The position numbers were made by a program, and so were the translations under genes. Shown here piece after piece: positions 8,151 to 16,195 of a stretch of DNA of 64,000 nt. A model generated the notes under the pieces. That model was not told where the DNA came from, ran no database searches, and worked only from the letters and a program-made list of their open reading frames with translations. Every line of letters begins with the position of its first letter. Position 1 is the stretch's first letter. This DNA is from Amycolatopsis sp. NBC_00345 (GTDB lineage: Bacteria > Actinomycetota > Actinomycetes > Mycobacteriales > Pseudonocardiaceae): assembly GCF_036116635.1 (NCBI RefSeq), contig NZ_CP107995.1, forward strand, positions 4,526,001 through 4,590,000. The letters are read 5' to 3'.

Positions 8151-8977
8151 AGCGTGTCTCAGTTGGCGAGTTTCTTGTAGCAGGTGATGGCGGCGCCGAG
8201 GGTGAGGAAGGCGAGGTAGTGGCTGGGTTTGCGTTCGTAGCGGATGGTCAGGCGGCGGTACCCGGTCAGCCAGGCGATGGTTCGTTCGATGACCCAGCGG
8301 TGCCGGCCGAGTTTGTCGGTGGATTCGATGCCTTTGCGGGCGATGCGCGGGATGATCCCGCGCTGGCGCAGCCAGTCGCGTAGGACTGGGATGTCGTAGG
8401 CCTTGTCCGTGTGGAGTTTTGCTGGTTTGCGTCGTCGTGGTCCTCGGCGGGAGCGGGTGGCCGGGAGGGCGTTGACCAATGGCTTGAGCGCGTGGCTGTC
8501 GTGGGTGTTGGCCGCGGAGACCCCAACGGTCAACGGCAGCCCGGCCCGGTAGGAGAGCGTGTGGATCTTCGAGCCGAGTTTGCCGCGGTCGACCGGGCTC
8601 GGACCGGTCAGACCGCCCCCCTTTGGCCCTGACGGATGCTCCGTCGAGGACCACGCGCGATCAGTCGATCAACCCCCGGCCACCCAGTTCGTCCAGCACC
8701 GCTTGGCGCACCTGCCGCCACAGCCCGGCCTCGGTCCACTCGGTGAACCGACGATGCGCCGTCGGTACGGTGACCCCGAAACCGGGTGGTAGATGCCGCC
8801 ACGCGCAGCCGCTGGTCAGCACGAACACGATCGCGGTGAACACCGCTCGGTCGTCCACCCGCGACATGCCGCCGCCTTGCGGACGCGTCTTTCCCGGCGG
8901 GATCAACGGTTCCACCAGCACCCACAACTCGTCTGGCACCAACCGCAGCTCAACCCAGATCCAAGTGAGACACGCTC
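8151..8977. mobile_element. IS5-family (IS427-like) insertion sequence, about 827 bp
   Basis: Terminal inverted repeats GAGCGTGTCTCAGTTGG (left, from 8151) and the complement of CCAAGTGAGACACGCTC (right, ending 8977) match at 16 of 17 positions. The element is flanked by TA on both sides (8149-8150 and 8978-8979), the target duplication expected for this group. The size fits, and the transposase runs leftward across nearly the whole element. It interrupts no recognisable gene and lies beside the ISL3 relic. Confidence 0.9.
8159..8939 (-). pseudogene. IS5-family transposase, split by an in-frame stop and a frameshift
   Basis: The first part (about 8939-8661) reads PDELWVLVEPLIPP and CAWRHLPPGFG, typical of the IS5 orfA half. 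It ends GLID-TGA where relatives usually have Trp. The same frame then continues VVLDGASVRAKGG to a run of AAAGGGGGG near 8615. The second part, in another frame, gives DLTG-like sequence LTGPSPVDRGKLGSKIH, then GVSAANTHDSHALKPL and the DDE glutamate region HRWVIERTIAWL, to 8159. A frameshift in this place is normal for the group, where orfA and orfB are joined by ribosomal slippage. The TGA looks like an inactivating mutation. A GTG near 8939 is the likely start, but this is uncertain. Confidence 0.8.
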
Positions 8978-9174
8978 TAAATCGGACCGCGATTGGGCTG
9001 CCGATCCGTCGACGGCAACGCCTTCCACGCGCTCGCCGGAGTGGGCAGGCTCCCGGTTCGGCAGCCCGCGAACCCGTCTCATCTCCTGGGGCCGGGTGCC
9101 TGACCTCACGCCCAGCCACGTTCGACGCGCCCGGCACCCAGGGCGGCGTTGACTGACACACCTGGCCCGAGCTG

Positions 9175-9810
9175 TCAGCGGACGAGGTGGCTCTCGATGT
9201 GGTCGATCACCACTGACACGGCCTGCCGGTAGGCGGTGCTCGACCGGCGGATCTGGGACAGCAGCATGCCGCCCTGGATGGCGGCCAGCAGAGCGGTGGC
9301 GAGCGCGGCGATATCGGCGCTCTCGCTCAGCTCGCCGCGCTCCCGCATGCGCGCGAGTCCCGACCTGATAGGACTTTCCCACCGGTCGAAGGCGGCAGCG
9401 AGGCCGGTCCGCGCCGACTGATCGCTGTCGGCGAGTTCACTGGCGAGCGAGCCGATCTCGCAGCCGCCTTCGCAGCCCATAGCGTCCTGCCGGTCGCCCG
9501 CCCTGTCGCACCACTCGCGCAGGGCCTCGATGCTGTCCAGGTTGTCCAGAAGCGGACGCTGCTGGACGAGCTTGGCGTCTGTCTGGTGGTCGATGACCGC
9601 CAGGACCAAGCCCTGCTTGTCTCCGAAGTAGTGGTAGATCTGCGACGCGCTGACCCCGGCAGCCGCCTGGATGTCCGGGATGCTCGTGCCCCCCGCGCCG
9701 CGGCGGAACATCAGCTCCGCGGCGGTCTCCACGATGCGCTCGCGGGTCCTGCGGCCGGCTTTGGTGAGCCGGCGCTTCTCCGGCGCACCGGTCTTCGCTG
9801 GTGTGCTCAC
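9175..9810 (-). CDS. TetR/AcrR family transcriptional regulator
   Basis: This 211-residue protein has an N-terminal helix-turn-helix at about 20-65 (RERIVETAAELMFRRGAGGT, then AAGVSASQIYHYFGDKQGL). The ligand domain carries an unusual CEGGCEIGSLASELAD segment, seen in YxaF/LmrA-like members. GTG at 9810 is the start. It is divergent from the esterase gene at 9915, and the 104-base gap holds two related palindromes. It probably represses itself and the esterase. Confidence 0.9.
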   Translation of the reverse strand: MSTPAKTGAPEKRRLTKAGRRTRERIVETAAELMFRRGAGGTSIPDIQAAAGVSASQIYHYFGDKQGLVLAVIDHQTDAKLVQQRPLLDNLDSIEALREWCDRAGDRQDAMGCEGGCEIGSLASELADSDQSARTGLAAAFDRWESPIRSGLARMRERGELSESADIAALATALLAAIQGGMLLSQIRRSSTAYRQAVSVVIDHIESHLVR

Positions 9811-9828
9811 GCGTCCACGCTACCAAAG

Positions 9829-9846
9829 TTGGAATTGACATTCCAA
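9829..9846. promoter_or_regulatory. Perfect palindromic operator between TetR and esterase
   Basis: TTGGAAT-TGAC-ATTCCAA has perfect seven-base arms and begins 18 bases upstream of the TetR start, overlapping the likely promoter. A second, degenerate copy (TTGGA-GAAGTC-ATTCCA) follows at 9863-9879, nearer the esterase. The arrangement fits dual control by the divergent TetR protein. Confidence 0.65.
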
Positions 9847-9862
9847 CGATGCGCCACGGATA

Positions 9863-9879
9863 TTGGAGAAGTCATTCCA
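9863..9879. promoter_or_regulatory. Second, degenerate TetR operator half-site pair
   Basis: TTGGAGAAGTCATTCCA repeats the TTGGA/ATTCCA arms of the 9829 palindrome, with a start-to-start distance of 34 bases (about three helical turns). It lies 35 bases upstream of the esterase start. Confidence 0.45.
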
Positions 9880-9914
9880 GCCCGGGTAGCCGTCTCTTCG
9901 GATAGGTGCGCACC

Positions 9915-10853
9915 ATGTCCCTCGACCCCCAGATCGAGACCCTGCTCAAGCACTTGGCCGCAGAAGCCGGACCAGCCCTCGAAAGCCGGACAGTGGCGCA
10001 GAACCGCGCCGCCGGGCGCGCCTTCGCCATCCTGGCCGGCGCTCCCGAACCTGTCGCCGACGTCCGAGACGCCACTGCCACTGCCGACGGCCGCGACATT
10101 CCCGTCCGCATCTACCGGCCCGTCACCGAGCCGGACGCCGGGCCGCTGCCCGTGACGCTCTTCTTCCACGGCGGCGGCTGGGTCTTCGGCGACCTGGACA
10201 CCCAGGACCACATCGCCCGCACCGTCGCCGGCCGCTCCGGCACGATCGTGGTCTCCGTCGACTACCGGTTGGCGCCCGAGCATCGCTTCCCGGCCGCGGC
10301 CGACGACGCCTACGCCGCGCTGACCTGGGTCGCGGACAACGCCGCCGGCTTCGGGGGCGACGGAGAGCGCCTCGCCGTGTTCGGCGAGAGCGCCGGCGGC
10401 AACCTCGCCGCGGTCCTCGCACAGGAATCCCTGCACCGCGGCGGACCTCGCATCACGCTCCAGGTGCTCGCCTACCCGGCAGTCGACCGGTTCGACGACA
10501 GCCCCTCGATGTACCAGTACCTGGCGGGACCTGTCCTGTCCCGGTCCTACCTCGAGTGGTTCTGGGGCGCCTACCTCAGCACCCCCGACCAGGGCGCCGA
10601 CCCGCGGGTCTCGCCGGCACGCTCCGGCGAGCTGGCCGGACTCCCGCCCGCCGTCATCGCCACCGCCGAGAACGATCCCCTGCGCGACCAGGGGGACCGC
10701 TATGCCCGCAAGCTGGCCGACGCCGGCGTGCCAGTCCAGCACCTCCCGGTCAAGGGAGCCATCCACGGGTTCCTCTCGTTCACCGGCTCGGTACAACTCT
10801 CGCGGAACGTACTGAACCAGCTCGCCGACGCCGTGGCCATGGCCTTCCACTAA
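9915..10853 (+). CDS. Alpha/beta hydrolase of the hormone-sensitive-lipase family (esterase)
   Basis: This protein of about 312 residues carries the HSL-family oxyanion motif FFHGGGWVFG near 80-89 and the nucleophile FGESAGGN near 157-164. The acid lies in ENDPLRD and the catalytic His in AIHGF near the C-terminus. It hydrolyses short or medium acyl esters or lactones. The ATG at 9915 is preferred; an in-frame GTG three codons upstream is possible. The divergent TetR gene and shared operators suggest induction by an ester or its product. Confidence 0.9.
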   Translation: MSLDPQIETLLKHLAAEAGPALESRTVAQNRAAGRAFAILAGAPEPVADVRDATATADGRDIPVRIYRPVTEPDAGPLPVTLFFHGGGWVFGDLDTQDHIARTVAGRSGTIVVSVDYRLAPEHRFPAAADDAYAALTWVADNAAGFGGDGERLAVFGESAGGNLAAVLAQESLHRGGPRITLQVLAYPAVDRFDDSPSMYQYLAGPVLSRSYLEWFWGAYLSTPDQGADPRVSPARSGELAGLPPAVIATAENDPLRDQGDRYARKLADAGVPVQHLPVKGAIHGFLSFTGSVQLSRNVLNQLADAVAMAFH

Positions 10854-10892
10854 CCAACCCAGCCTGCGCAGCGCCGCCCACCGCCCGACCCA

Positions 10893-11140
10893 GCCGAAAT
10901 CGCCGCGTTGATCGCGAACGGCATGACCAGCAAGGAGATCTCCGCGACGCTGTTCATCGCACCGCGAACAGCCGAGACACATGTCGATCACATCCGCGGC
11001 AAGCAGAGCTTCGCCAACGCTCGCAAGCCGCCGCCCGGGTCACCTCCAGACGGCGGCCACCGAGGCCTGAGGATCGCTCCCCGGCGAGCAGTTCTTCGAA
11101 CTCGTCGCCGGAGCCACTTACAGTCCACAGTGGAATCTGA
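10893..11140 (+). pseudogene. Relic of a LuxR-type DNA-binding domain
   Basis: The plus strand encodes EIAALIANGMTSKEISATLF, then IAPRTAETHVDHIRGK, an obvious LuxR/NarL C-terminal helix-turn-helix. The frame is lost near 11028; in another frame SQAAARVTSRR continues the expected end of the domain. There is no N-terminal part (the esterase ends at 10853). It is the decayed 3' end of a regulator gene. Confidence 0.7.
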
Positions 11141-11243
11141 AGCCGATCGACCGGCTCGGGCGCCGCCCTGGCCGCGCTCGACCTGGGCGTGACGGTACGG
11201 CGCGGCCAGGCGTCCACCGGTTCACGAAAACGCGGTGAGCGGG

Positions 11244-12044
11244 TCATGCGCGAGCGTGGTCCAACGCAGGTCCTGGACGGTCAGGATCGTTCGGCTCGAC
11301 GACAGGATCGCCCGTGTTGTGCCGCTCGATCAGTTCCAGTGCACGGAGATCATGTACCGCGATGGCGGCTACCAGGTCAGCGTGCACTTGGTAACGCGCC
11401 AGCAGATCCTCGCGAGGTGCGACACCCTTGGCTGCCACGGCCGCACGGGTGTGCGTGTCGATGATCTCCAGCAGCCCGAGGTAGAGCGACCGCAGGATCG
11501 GGCCGGGGCTGATCTCGGCCATCCGGGCGTGCAGCTGCCAGTTCGCGCGCAGGAACGTGTCGACGTCGCCGCGGTCGGCGGCCTCGCCCATCCGGTCGGC
11601 AGCGTCCTGCAGCGCTTGGACGTCCCCGGTGGTGGCATGGGCCAGTACGTCCCGCACGAGTAACGGGTCCACCGCGTTGCGCAGGCGCACGGCTTCCGCC
11701 ACCGCCTCGGCGTTCTGGTCCAGCGACAGCACCGCGTTGCCCAGCCGGATCACCGCTGAGGGGGTACTGGCGAACAGGCCGCCACCCGGGCCTCGGCGCA
11801 CGGTGACGACGCCACGGGACTGCGCCATGCGCAAGGCCTCGTTGAAGGTACCGACGGAGACCCCCCACAGCGTGCGGAGTTCTTCCTTGGTGCCGAGACG
11901 TTCGCCCGGTCCCGCCTCGGCGGCCAGGGTTCGCATCTGCTCGGCGACGGCCGCCGGCCGGCGCAGCGGCTCCCAGTCGGCCTGGCGATAGGCGGGGGGA
12001 CCGGTGCTCGCCGCGTCGTCGTCGGCCGTGTTCTCGCGCGTCAC
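11244..12044 (-). CDS. GntR/FadR-family transcriptional regulator
   Basis: This 266-residue protein has a winged helix at about 25-95 (GERLGTKEELRTLWGVSVGT, then EALRMAQSRGVVTVRRGPGG) and an FCD-type all-helical ligand domain with LRNAVDPLLVRDVL, a metal/ligand region NWQLHARMAEISPG, and a late His in YQVHADLVAAI. FadR-type regulators respond to organic acids and usually repress catabolic operons. It is divergent from the aromatic-degradation operon starting at 12162. Two perfect palindromes flank the promoter between them and are its probable operators. Confidence 0.9.
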   Translation of the reverse strand: MTRENTADDDAASTGPPAYRQADWEPLRRPAAVAEQMRTLAAEAGPGERLGTKEELRTLWGVSVGTFNEALRMAQSRGVVTVRRGPGGGLFASTPSAVIRLGNAVLSLDQNAEAVAEAVRLRNAVDPLLVRDVLAHATTGDVQALQDAADRMGEAADRGDVDTFLRANWQLHARMAEISPGPILRSLYLGLLEIIDTHTRAAVAAKGVAPREDLLARYQVHADLVAAIAVHDLRALELIERHNTGDPVVEPNDPDRPGPALDHARA

Positions 12045-12055
12045 CGACGTGAGGG

Positions 12056-12075
12056 TAATTCAGCATGCTGAATTA
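12056..12075. promoter_or_regulatory. Perfect 20-bp palindrome, FadR-type operator 1
   Basis: TAATTCAGCATGCTGAATTA is fully self-complementary and begins 12 bases upstream of the GntR regulator's start codon. The core AATTCAGCATGCTGAATT recurs exactly at 12127-12144. The spacing (71 bases centre to centre) places one copy over each divergent transcription start region. Confidence 0.85.
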
Positions 12076-12086
12076 CGCCAGAACCC

Positions 12087-12118
12087 TTGACACACGAACT
12101 TCAGCGCGGCAAGACTAT
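12087..12118 (+). promoter_or_regulatory. Candidate promoter of the aromatic-degradation operon
   Basis: A consensus -35 TTGACA (12087-12092) is followed after 18-20 bases by weak -10 candidates AAGACT or GACTAT (12111-12118). The operator copy at 12127-12144 would cover the start site and block initiation when the regulator is bound. Confidence 0.5.
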
Positions 12119-12126
12119 GTCGAATG

Positions 12127-12144
12127 AATTCAGCATGCTGAATT
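12127..12144. promoter_or_regulatory. Perfect 18-bp palindrome, FadR-type operator 2
   Basis: AATTCAGCATGCTGAATT is an exact copy of the core of operator 1. It lies 17 bases upstream of the flavin reductase ATG, just before the ribosome site, a position suited to repression. Confidence 0.85.
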
Positions 12145-12161
12145 AGGATGAGGTGGCGACG

Positions 12162-12683
12162 ATGACAGCTGACCAGCAGTTTCGTAACCTGATGGCCGGC
12201 GTGTGCGCCCCGGTCAGCGTGGTGACCACCCTGGATGCCGACGGTCCGCACGGGGCGACGGTCAGCTCGCTCGCCTCGCTGTCGTTGCGGCCCTCGCTCA
12301 TCTCGATTGCCCTGGACCGCCGGTCGAGCCTGTTGTCGCGCGTGCTGAGTGCCGGCGTCTTCGGCGTCAACGTCCTGGCCGCCGACCAGGACGACCTCGC
12401 AGGGTTGTTCGCCCAGCGCGACACTGATCGCTTCGCCGCCGCCTCGTGGTCGCCGCATCGCGGACTCCCCCGGTTGGATGGCGTGGCCGGCTGGGCCGCG
12501 TGCCGGCTGTGGTCGACCGTGGACGGGGGCGACCATCTGCTGCTGATCGGTGAGGTGACCGACGCCGGCGCCATCCCCGCCGCGCCGCTTGTCTACGGCC
12601 ACCGCACCTACGGCACCCACTCGGGATTCCGGACACGGCCTCGCACACCGATCGCCGACATGATCGCCGCCTGCGCCCGATGA
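12162..12683 (+). CDS. Flavin reductase (HpaC/HsaB-like) of a two-component monooxygenase
   Basis: This 173-residue flavin-reductase-like split-barrel protein reads FRNLMAGVCAPVSVVTTLDA, then GATVSSLASLSLRPSLISIAL, then GVFGVNVLAADQ, and ends YGHRTYGTHSG. These are the conserved strands of the NAD(P)H:FMN reductases that feed reduced flavin to HpaB/HsaA-type oxygenases. The ATG at 12162 is favoured by AGGATGAGG eight bases upstream; a GTG three codons earlier is less well spaced. The oxygenase gene follows 31 bases later, so the pair should work together. It is the first gene of the FadR-controlled operon. Confidence 0.88.
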   Translation: MTADQQFRNLMAGVCAPVSVVTTLDADGPHGATVSSLASLSLRPSLISIALDRRSSLLSRVLSAGVFGVNVLAADQDDLAGLFAQRDTDRFAAASWSPHRGLPRLDGVAGWAACRLWSTVDGGDHLLLIGEVTDAGAIPAAPLVYGHRTYGTHSGFRTRPRTPIADMIAACAR

Positions 12684-12714
12684 CCTTCCACACCTGAAGA
12701 AAGAGGAATCGTTC

Positions 12715-13914
12715 GTGACCAGCACACCGTCCCAGGTGGACACTCCGAGCACGGCGGAACTCCTCGCCCGCGCGACCGACCTGGCTCCCCTGATCAAGGC
12801 CAACGCCGCAGCGGGAGAACAAGACCGCCGGGTCGTCGAGGAGACGATCCGCGCGTTGTCCGACGCAGGGTTGTTCAAGCTCGCCACGCCCCAGCGCTAC
12901 GGCGGCTACCAGACCTCGATGCGCACGTTGGTGGAGGTTTCCGCCGCCGTCGCCGAAGCCGACGGCGGGACCGCCTGGGTATTGACGTTGATCAACGGCT
13001 CGGCCTGGCTGGCGAGCCTGTTCCCGCAGCGCGCGCAGGACGAGGTATTCGGCGCGGACCCCGACGCCATGGTGTCCGGGGTGATCTCGCCGACCGCGCA
13101 GACCGTCAAAGTGCCCGGCGGCTGGCGAGTGACCGGTAAATGGTTCTACAACTCCGGTTCATGGCACGCGACCTGGGCGGTGCTGGGCATCCCGGTCACC
13201 GACGAGACCGGCGCCGTGATCGACCAGGGGGCCGCGCTCATCCCCCGGCACGAGATGGACCTGGTCGATACCTGGTTCGTCGCGGGTATGCGCTCCTCGG
13301 GCAGCAACTGCCTCATCGCCGACGACGTGTTCGTGCCCGAGCACCGGGTGATGCGCATGCCCGCCGCCATCGCCGGGGACTACCCGACCGAACACACCGA
13401 CGAGGTCCTCTACCGCGCGGCCCTGATGCCGTTTCTCTCGTTGATCCTCGCCGGACCCCAACTGGGATTGGGCCGGGCCGCGCTGGACTACGTCATCAGC
13501 AAGGCCGCCAACAAGCCCATTTCTTACACCTTCTACGAGGCGCAGCAGGACTCGGTCGGGTTCCAGCTTCAGGTGGCCGAGGCCGCGCAGTTGATCGACA
13601 CCGCGCACCTGCACGCCTTCCGCGCGGCCGACGCCATCGACGACTTCGCCCGGCGCGGGGAGTACCCCGATTTCCTGCCTCGCGCCCGAATCCGAGCCGA
13701 CGTCGGCTACATCGCCGAGTGCGTCACGCGTGCCATCGACGTGTTGCTCAGCGCGCACGGCGCCGGCTCCTTCGCGGAGGTGAACCCGTTGCAGCGGATC
13801 TGGCGCGACTCCGCGACCGCGGCCCGCCACGCGATCGTCTCGCCCCGGATCAGCCAGGAAATCTACGGCAGGGCACTACTCGGTGTCGCGGAACCGGTCA
13901 GTCCGCTCGTCTGA
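12715..13914 (+). CDS. Flavin-dependent monooxygenase of acyl-CoA dehydrogenase fold (HsaA-like)
   Basis: This 399-residue protein has the acyl-CoA dehydrogenase fold: N-terminal helices with PQRYGGYQT, the central beta domain ISPTAQTVKVPGGWRVTGKW and the SSGSNCLIADDVFVPEHR segment, and a C-terminal helical bundle. It lacks the dehydrogenase's catalytic Glu context and matches the group D oxygenases (HsaA, HpaB-type) that hydroxylate phenols with reduced flavin from a partner. The GTG at 12715 has AGAGGA upstream. With the preceding flavin reductase it would make a catechol, the substrate for the ring-cleaving dioxygenase two genes on. Confidence 0.85.
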   Translation: MTSTPSQVDTPSTAELLARATDLAPLIKANAAAGEQDRRVVEETIRALSDAGLFKLATPQRYGGYQTSMRTLVEVSAAVAEADGGTAWVLTLINGSAWLASLFPQRAQDEVFGADPDAMVSGVISPTAQTVKVPGGWRVTGKWFYNSGSWHATWAVLGIPVTDETGAVIDQGAALIPRHEMDLVDTWFVAGMRSSGSNCLIADDVFVPEHRVMRMPAAIAGDYPTEHTDEVLYRAALMPFLSLILAGPQLGLGRAALDYVISKAANKPISYTFYEAQQDSVGFQLQVAEAAQLIDTAHLHAFRAADAIDDFARRGEYPDFLPRARIRADVGYIAECVTRAIDVLLSAHGAGSFAEVNPLQRIWRDSATAARHAIVSPRISQEIYGRALLGVAEPVSPLV

Positions 13915-13941
13915 GCATCTCTCCCTGATCACCGCCACCGA

Positions 13942-14080
13942 TCGGGTGATCACGGCGAGCAGGTGCAGCACGGGCACACCGCTGACATGGTCTTTCCTGT
14001 TCCCGAGTTGATCACCCGGCGCTCGGCCATGCTTCCTCTCCTGCCCGGCGACGTGATCTTCACCGGCATGACGTCGCACG
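13942..14080 (+). pseudogene. Relic of a fumarylacetoacetate hydrolase-family gene
   Basis: The frame reads GEQVQHGHTADMVFPVPELI then LPLLPGDVIFTGM. This matches the core of FAH-family proteins, where QDGNTADMIF...LPGDVIFTGTP is near-invariant. Upstream and downstream parts of the protein are missing and the GTPxGVG motif has decayed to MTSHERV. FAH hydrolases normally follow extradiol cleavage in such pathways, so this is probably a lost step of the operon. Confidence 0.7.
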
Positions 14081-14146
14081 AACGGGTATCGGTCACGATC
14101 GGAGTCCCCGACCCCGCCACACCACCTGATCACGAGAAGGCAACCC

Positions 14147-15055
14147 ATGCCCCAGCACAACCCGCCCTTGCTCAACGTGTCGAAGATCGGTTACGTCGGT
14201 TTCGAAACACCCGACGTCGACCGGATGGTCGAGCACTACACGAAGGTCCTCGATTTCGTCCTGGTCGAACGAGGCGCGAACCAGGCGTTCCTGACCACGA
14301 ACTTCGATCATCACGCGGTGGTGATCGAACGCGCGGCCACCAGCCGGGCACGCAGCTACGTCGGTTACGAACTGCGTGAGGATCTGGACTTCGCCGAAGA
14401 GACGCTCCGCACCGCGGGCTACACCGTCGATCGCAGGCACGACATCGCGCCGTCCACTCCGGACGTTGTGGTAGTGGCCGAACCCGGCAGCGGCATCCCG
14501 ATCCACCTCTACGACAGCCAATCCGGCACCGGGGTGAGCGGCTACACCCCGGTGCGCCCCACCAAGCTCGGGCACGTCGCGGCCTTCACCCCAGATCTGA
14601 ACCTGCTGCAGGGTTTCTACCAGGACCTGCTCGGCTTCCGCTGGTCGGACACGGTCGGTGACTTCTTCGTGTTCCTGCGCTGCAACGCCGATCACCATGC
14701 CGCGAACTTCCTGGCGTCGACCAAACGGGAGGGCATGCACCACGTCGCGTTCGAGGCGCGCGACCTCAACCACCTGCAGACGCAGCTCGACCACCTCGCC
14801 GCTCACCAGGTCCGGCTCGACTGGGGACCGGGCCGGCACGGGCCGGGGCACAACATCTTCACCTACCACCGCGATCCGGACGGCAACACCATCGAGCTGT
14901 TCACCCAGCTCGACCTGATGATCAGCGAGGACAACGGCTACTTCGAACCACGACCGTGGCACGAGGACTTCCCGCAGGTGCCCAAGACCTGGGAAGTCGA
15001 CCTGGCCACGATCAACAGCTGGGGTCCGGTCGAGCAAGCCCAGCTCGACCACTGA
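14147..15055 (+). CDS. Extradiol ring-cleavage dioxygenase (two-domain VOC family)
   Basis: This 302-residue type I extradiol dioxygenase-like protein has two vicinal-oxygen-chelate modules. The first runs from IGYVGFETPDVDRMVEHYTK; the second from LGHVAAFTPDLNLLQGFYQD, with the iron ligands expected at His of LGHVAAF, His of GMHHVAFEA and Glu of GNTIELFT. It would open a catechol next to the hydroxyls. It follows the two-component hydroxylase and precedes the MDR dehydrogenase. The tail GYFEPRPWHEDFPQVPKTW is also seen in homologues of this group. The substrate is unknown. Confidence 0.85.
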   Translation: MPQHNPPLLNVSKIGYVGFETPDVDRMVEHYTKVLDFVLVERGANQAFLTTNFDHHAVVIERAATSRARSYVGYELREDLDFAEETLRTAGYTVDRRHDIAPSTPDVVVVAEPGSGIPIHLYDSQSGTGVSGYTPVRPTKLGHVAAFTPDLNLLQGFYQDLLGFRWSDTVGDFFVFLRCNADHHAANFLASTKREGMHHVAFEARDLNHLQTQLDHLAAHQVRLDWGPGRHGPGHNIFTYHRDPDGNTIELFTQLDLMISEDNGYFEPRPWHEDFPQVPKTWEVDLATINSWGPVEQAQLDH

Positions 15056-15087
15056 AAGCACGGAAAGATCGCGAGGAGGCGGAGGAC

Positions 15088-16194
15088 ATGACGGCGTCGG
15101 CAGCGACGGACCGCGCGGGCGAACTGCCCACGACCATGCGCGCCATGGTCATGCGGGCACGGGGCGAACCTTCGGTGTTGCGGATGGAGGAGATCGCGAC
15201 GCCCGTGCCAGGACCGGGCGAGGTCGTGGTGCGGGTCGGCGCGGTCGAGGTGTCGCGCAGCCGGGACGTGGCCACCCGCACCGGGCAGCACCCGTACTCT
15301 CGCCAGCTCACCCTCCCGCACGTGCTGGGCGGCGACTTCGCCGGGATCGTCGCATCCCTCGGAGCGGGTGTGGACGGATCGCTGCTCGGGGCCAGGGTCG
15401 CGGTGATGAACCATCAGACCTGCGGCAGCTGCGCGGCGTGCCGCGCCGGGCGGGAGGACGACTGTTCGGCGCTGACCATGCTGGGCATCCACCGGCCCGG
15501 GTCGTATGCGGAGTACGCGCTCGTGCGCGTCGATCAGGTGCATCGGCTGCCCGAGGACATCGACCTCGTCCAAGCCGCCGCGCTGGCCGCCACCGGCCCG
15601 GTCGCGCTGACCCAACTGGTGGCCGGACGCGTCGAGGCCGGCACCACCGTGCTGCTCACCGGCCTGTCCGGGGCGCTGGCATCGACGCTGGCCTGCCTGT
15701 CCGGTGCTCGCGGCGCGCGGGTCGTGGGCCTGACCCGGCGGCCGGCCGAGATCGACCCGGCGCTCGGGGTCACCGTGCTCGATCTCGCGCACGCCGACCT
15801 GGCCGGCGCGATCGTCGCGGAGACAGGCGGCGGCCCGCAGGTGGTCGTCGACAACATCTGTGTTCCCGAGATCTTCGGCGCCTACTATCCGATCCTGCCC
15901 AACGGAGCGCGGGTGGTGATCTCCGGCGCGCTCGACGCTTCCGGCCCACCCGTGCTGGCGGTCCACGCGCGCACGCTGTACCTGCGCAGCATCAGCCTCC
16001 TCGGGGTGCGCAGCCACACCGCGTCCGTCACCGACCAGTTCTGGCGCCTGGTCCGCGACGGCTTCCGGATCCCGCGCACGGTGCTGCACGAGTACCCGCT
16101 CGCTCAGGCCGCCGACGTCCACGACGCCGTCGCCCGCAATGCCACCGCGGGACACACCATCCTGCGCGTCTCGCCCGAGAGCCTGGAGAAATGA
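15088..16194 (+). CDS. Zinc-dependent alcohol dehydrogenase (MDR family)
   Basis: This 368-residue medium-chain dehydrogenase has GroES-like N-terminal sequence PGPGEVVVRVGAVEVSRSRD, the structural zinc Cys cluster CGSCAACRAGREDDC near 111-125, and a Rossmann domain with LLTGLSGALASTLACLSGAR in place of the usual GxGxxG. The ATG at 15088 is chosen because GGAGGCGGAGG lies just upstream; longer frames reach back into the dioxygenase gene. It probably oxidises an alcohol or semialdehyde in the pathway. The following gene begins two bases after its stop. Confidence 0.85.
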   Translation: MTASAATDRAGELPTTMRAMVMRARGEPSVLRMEEIATPVPGPGEVVVRVGAVEVSRSRDVATRTGQHPYSRQLTLPHVLGGDFAGIVASLGAGVDGSLLGARVAVMNHQTCGSCAACRAGREDDCSALTMLGIHRPGSYAEYALVRVDQVHRLPEDIDLVQAAALAATGPVALTQLVAGRVEAGTTVLLTGLSGALASTLACLSGARGARVVGLTRRPAEIDPALGVTVLDLAHADLAGAIVAETGGGPQVVVDNICVPEIFGAYYPILPNGARVVISGALDASGPPVLAVHARTLYLRSISLLGVRSHTASVTDQFWRLVRDGFRIPRTVLHEYPLAQAADVHDAVARNATAGHTILRVSPESLEK

Positions 16195-16195
16195 C

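Noticed and set aside
8025..8654. Minus-strand frame running beyond the IS5 transposase
   Set aside because: After the first 15 or so residues it leaves the transposase frame and reads Pro/Arg/His-rich sequence; only the beginning belongs to the element.
8978..9174. Gene after the IS5 element
   Set aside because: The stretch has open frames on both strands, but none has a start with a ribosome site or any familiar motif; it looks like decayed spacer.
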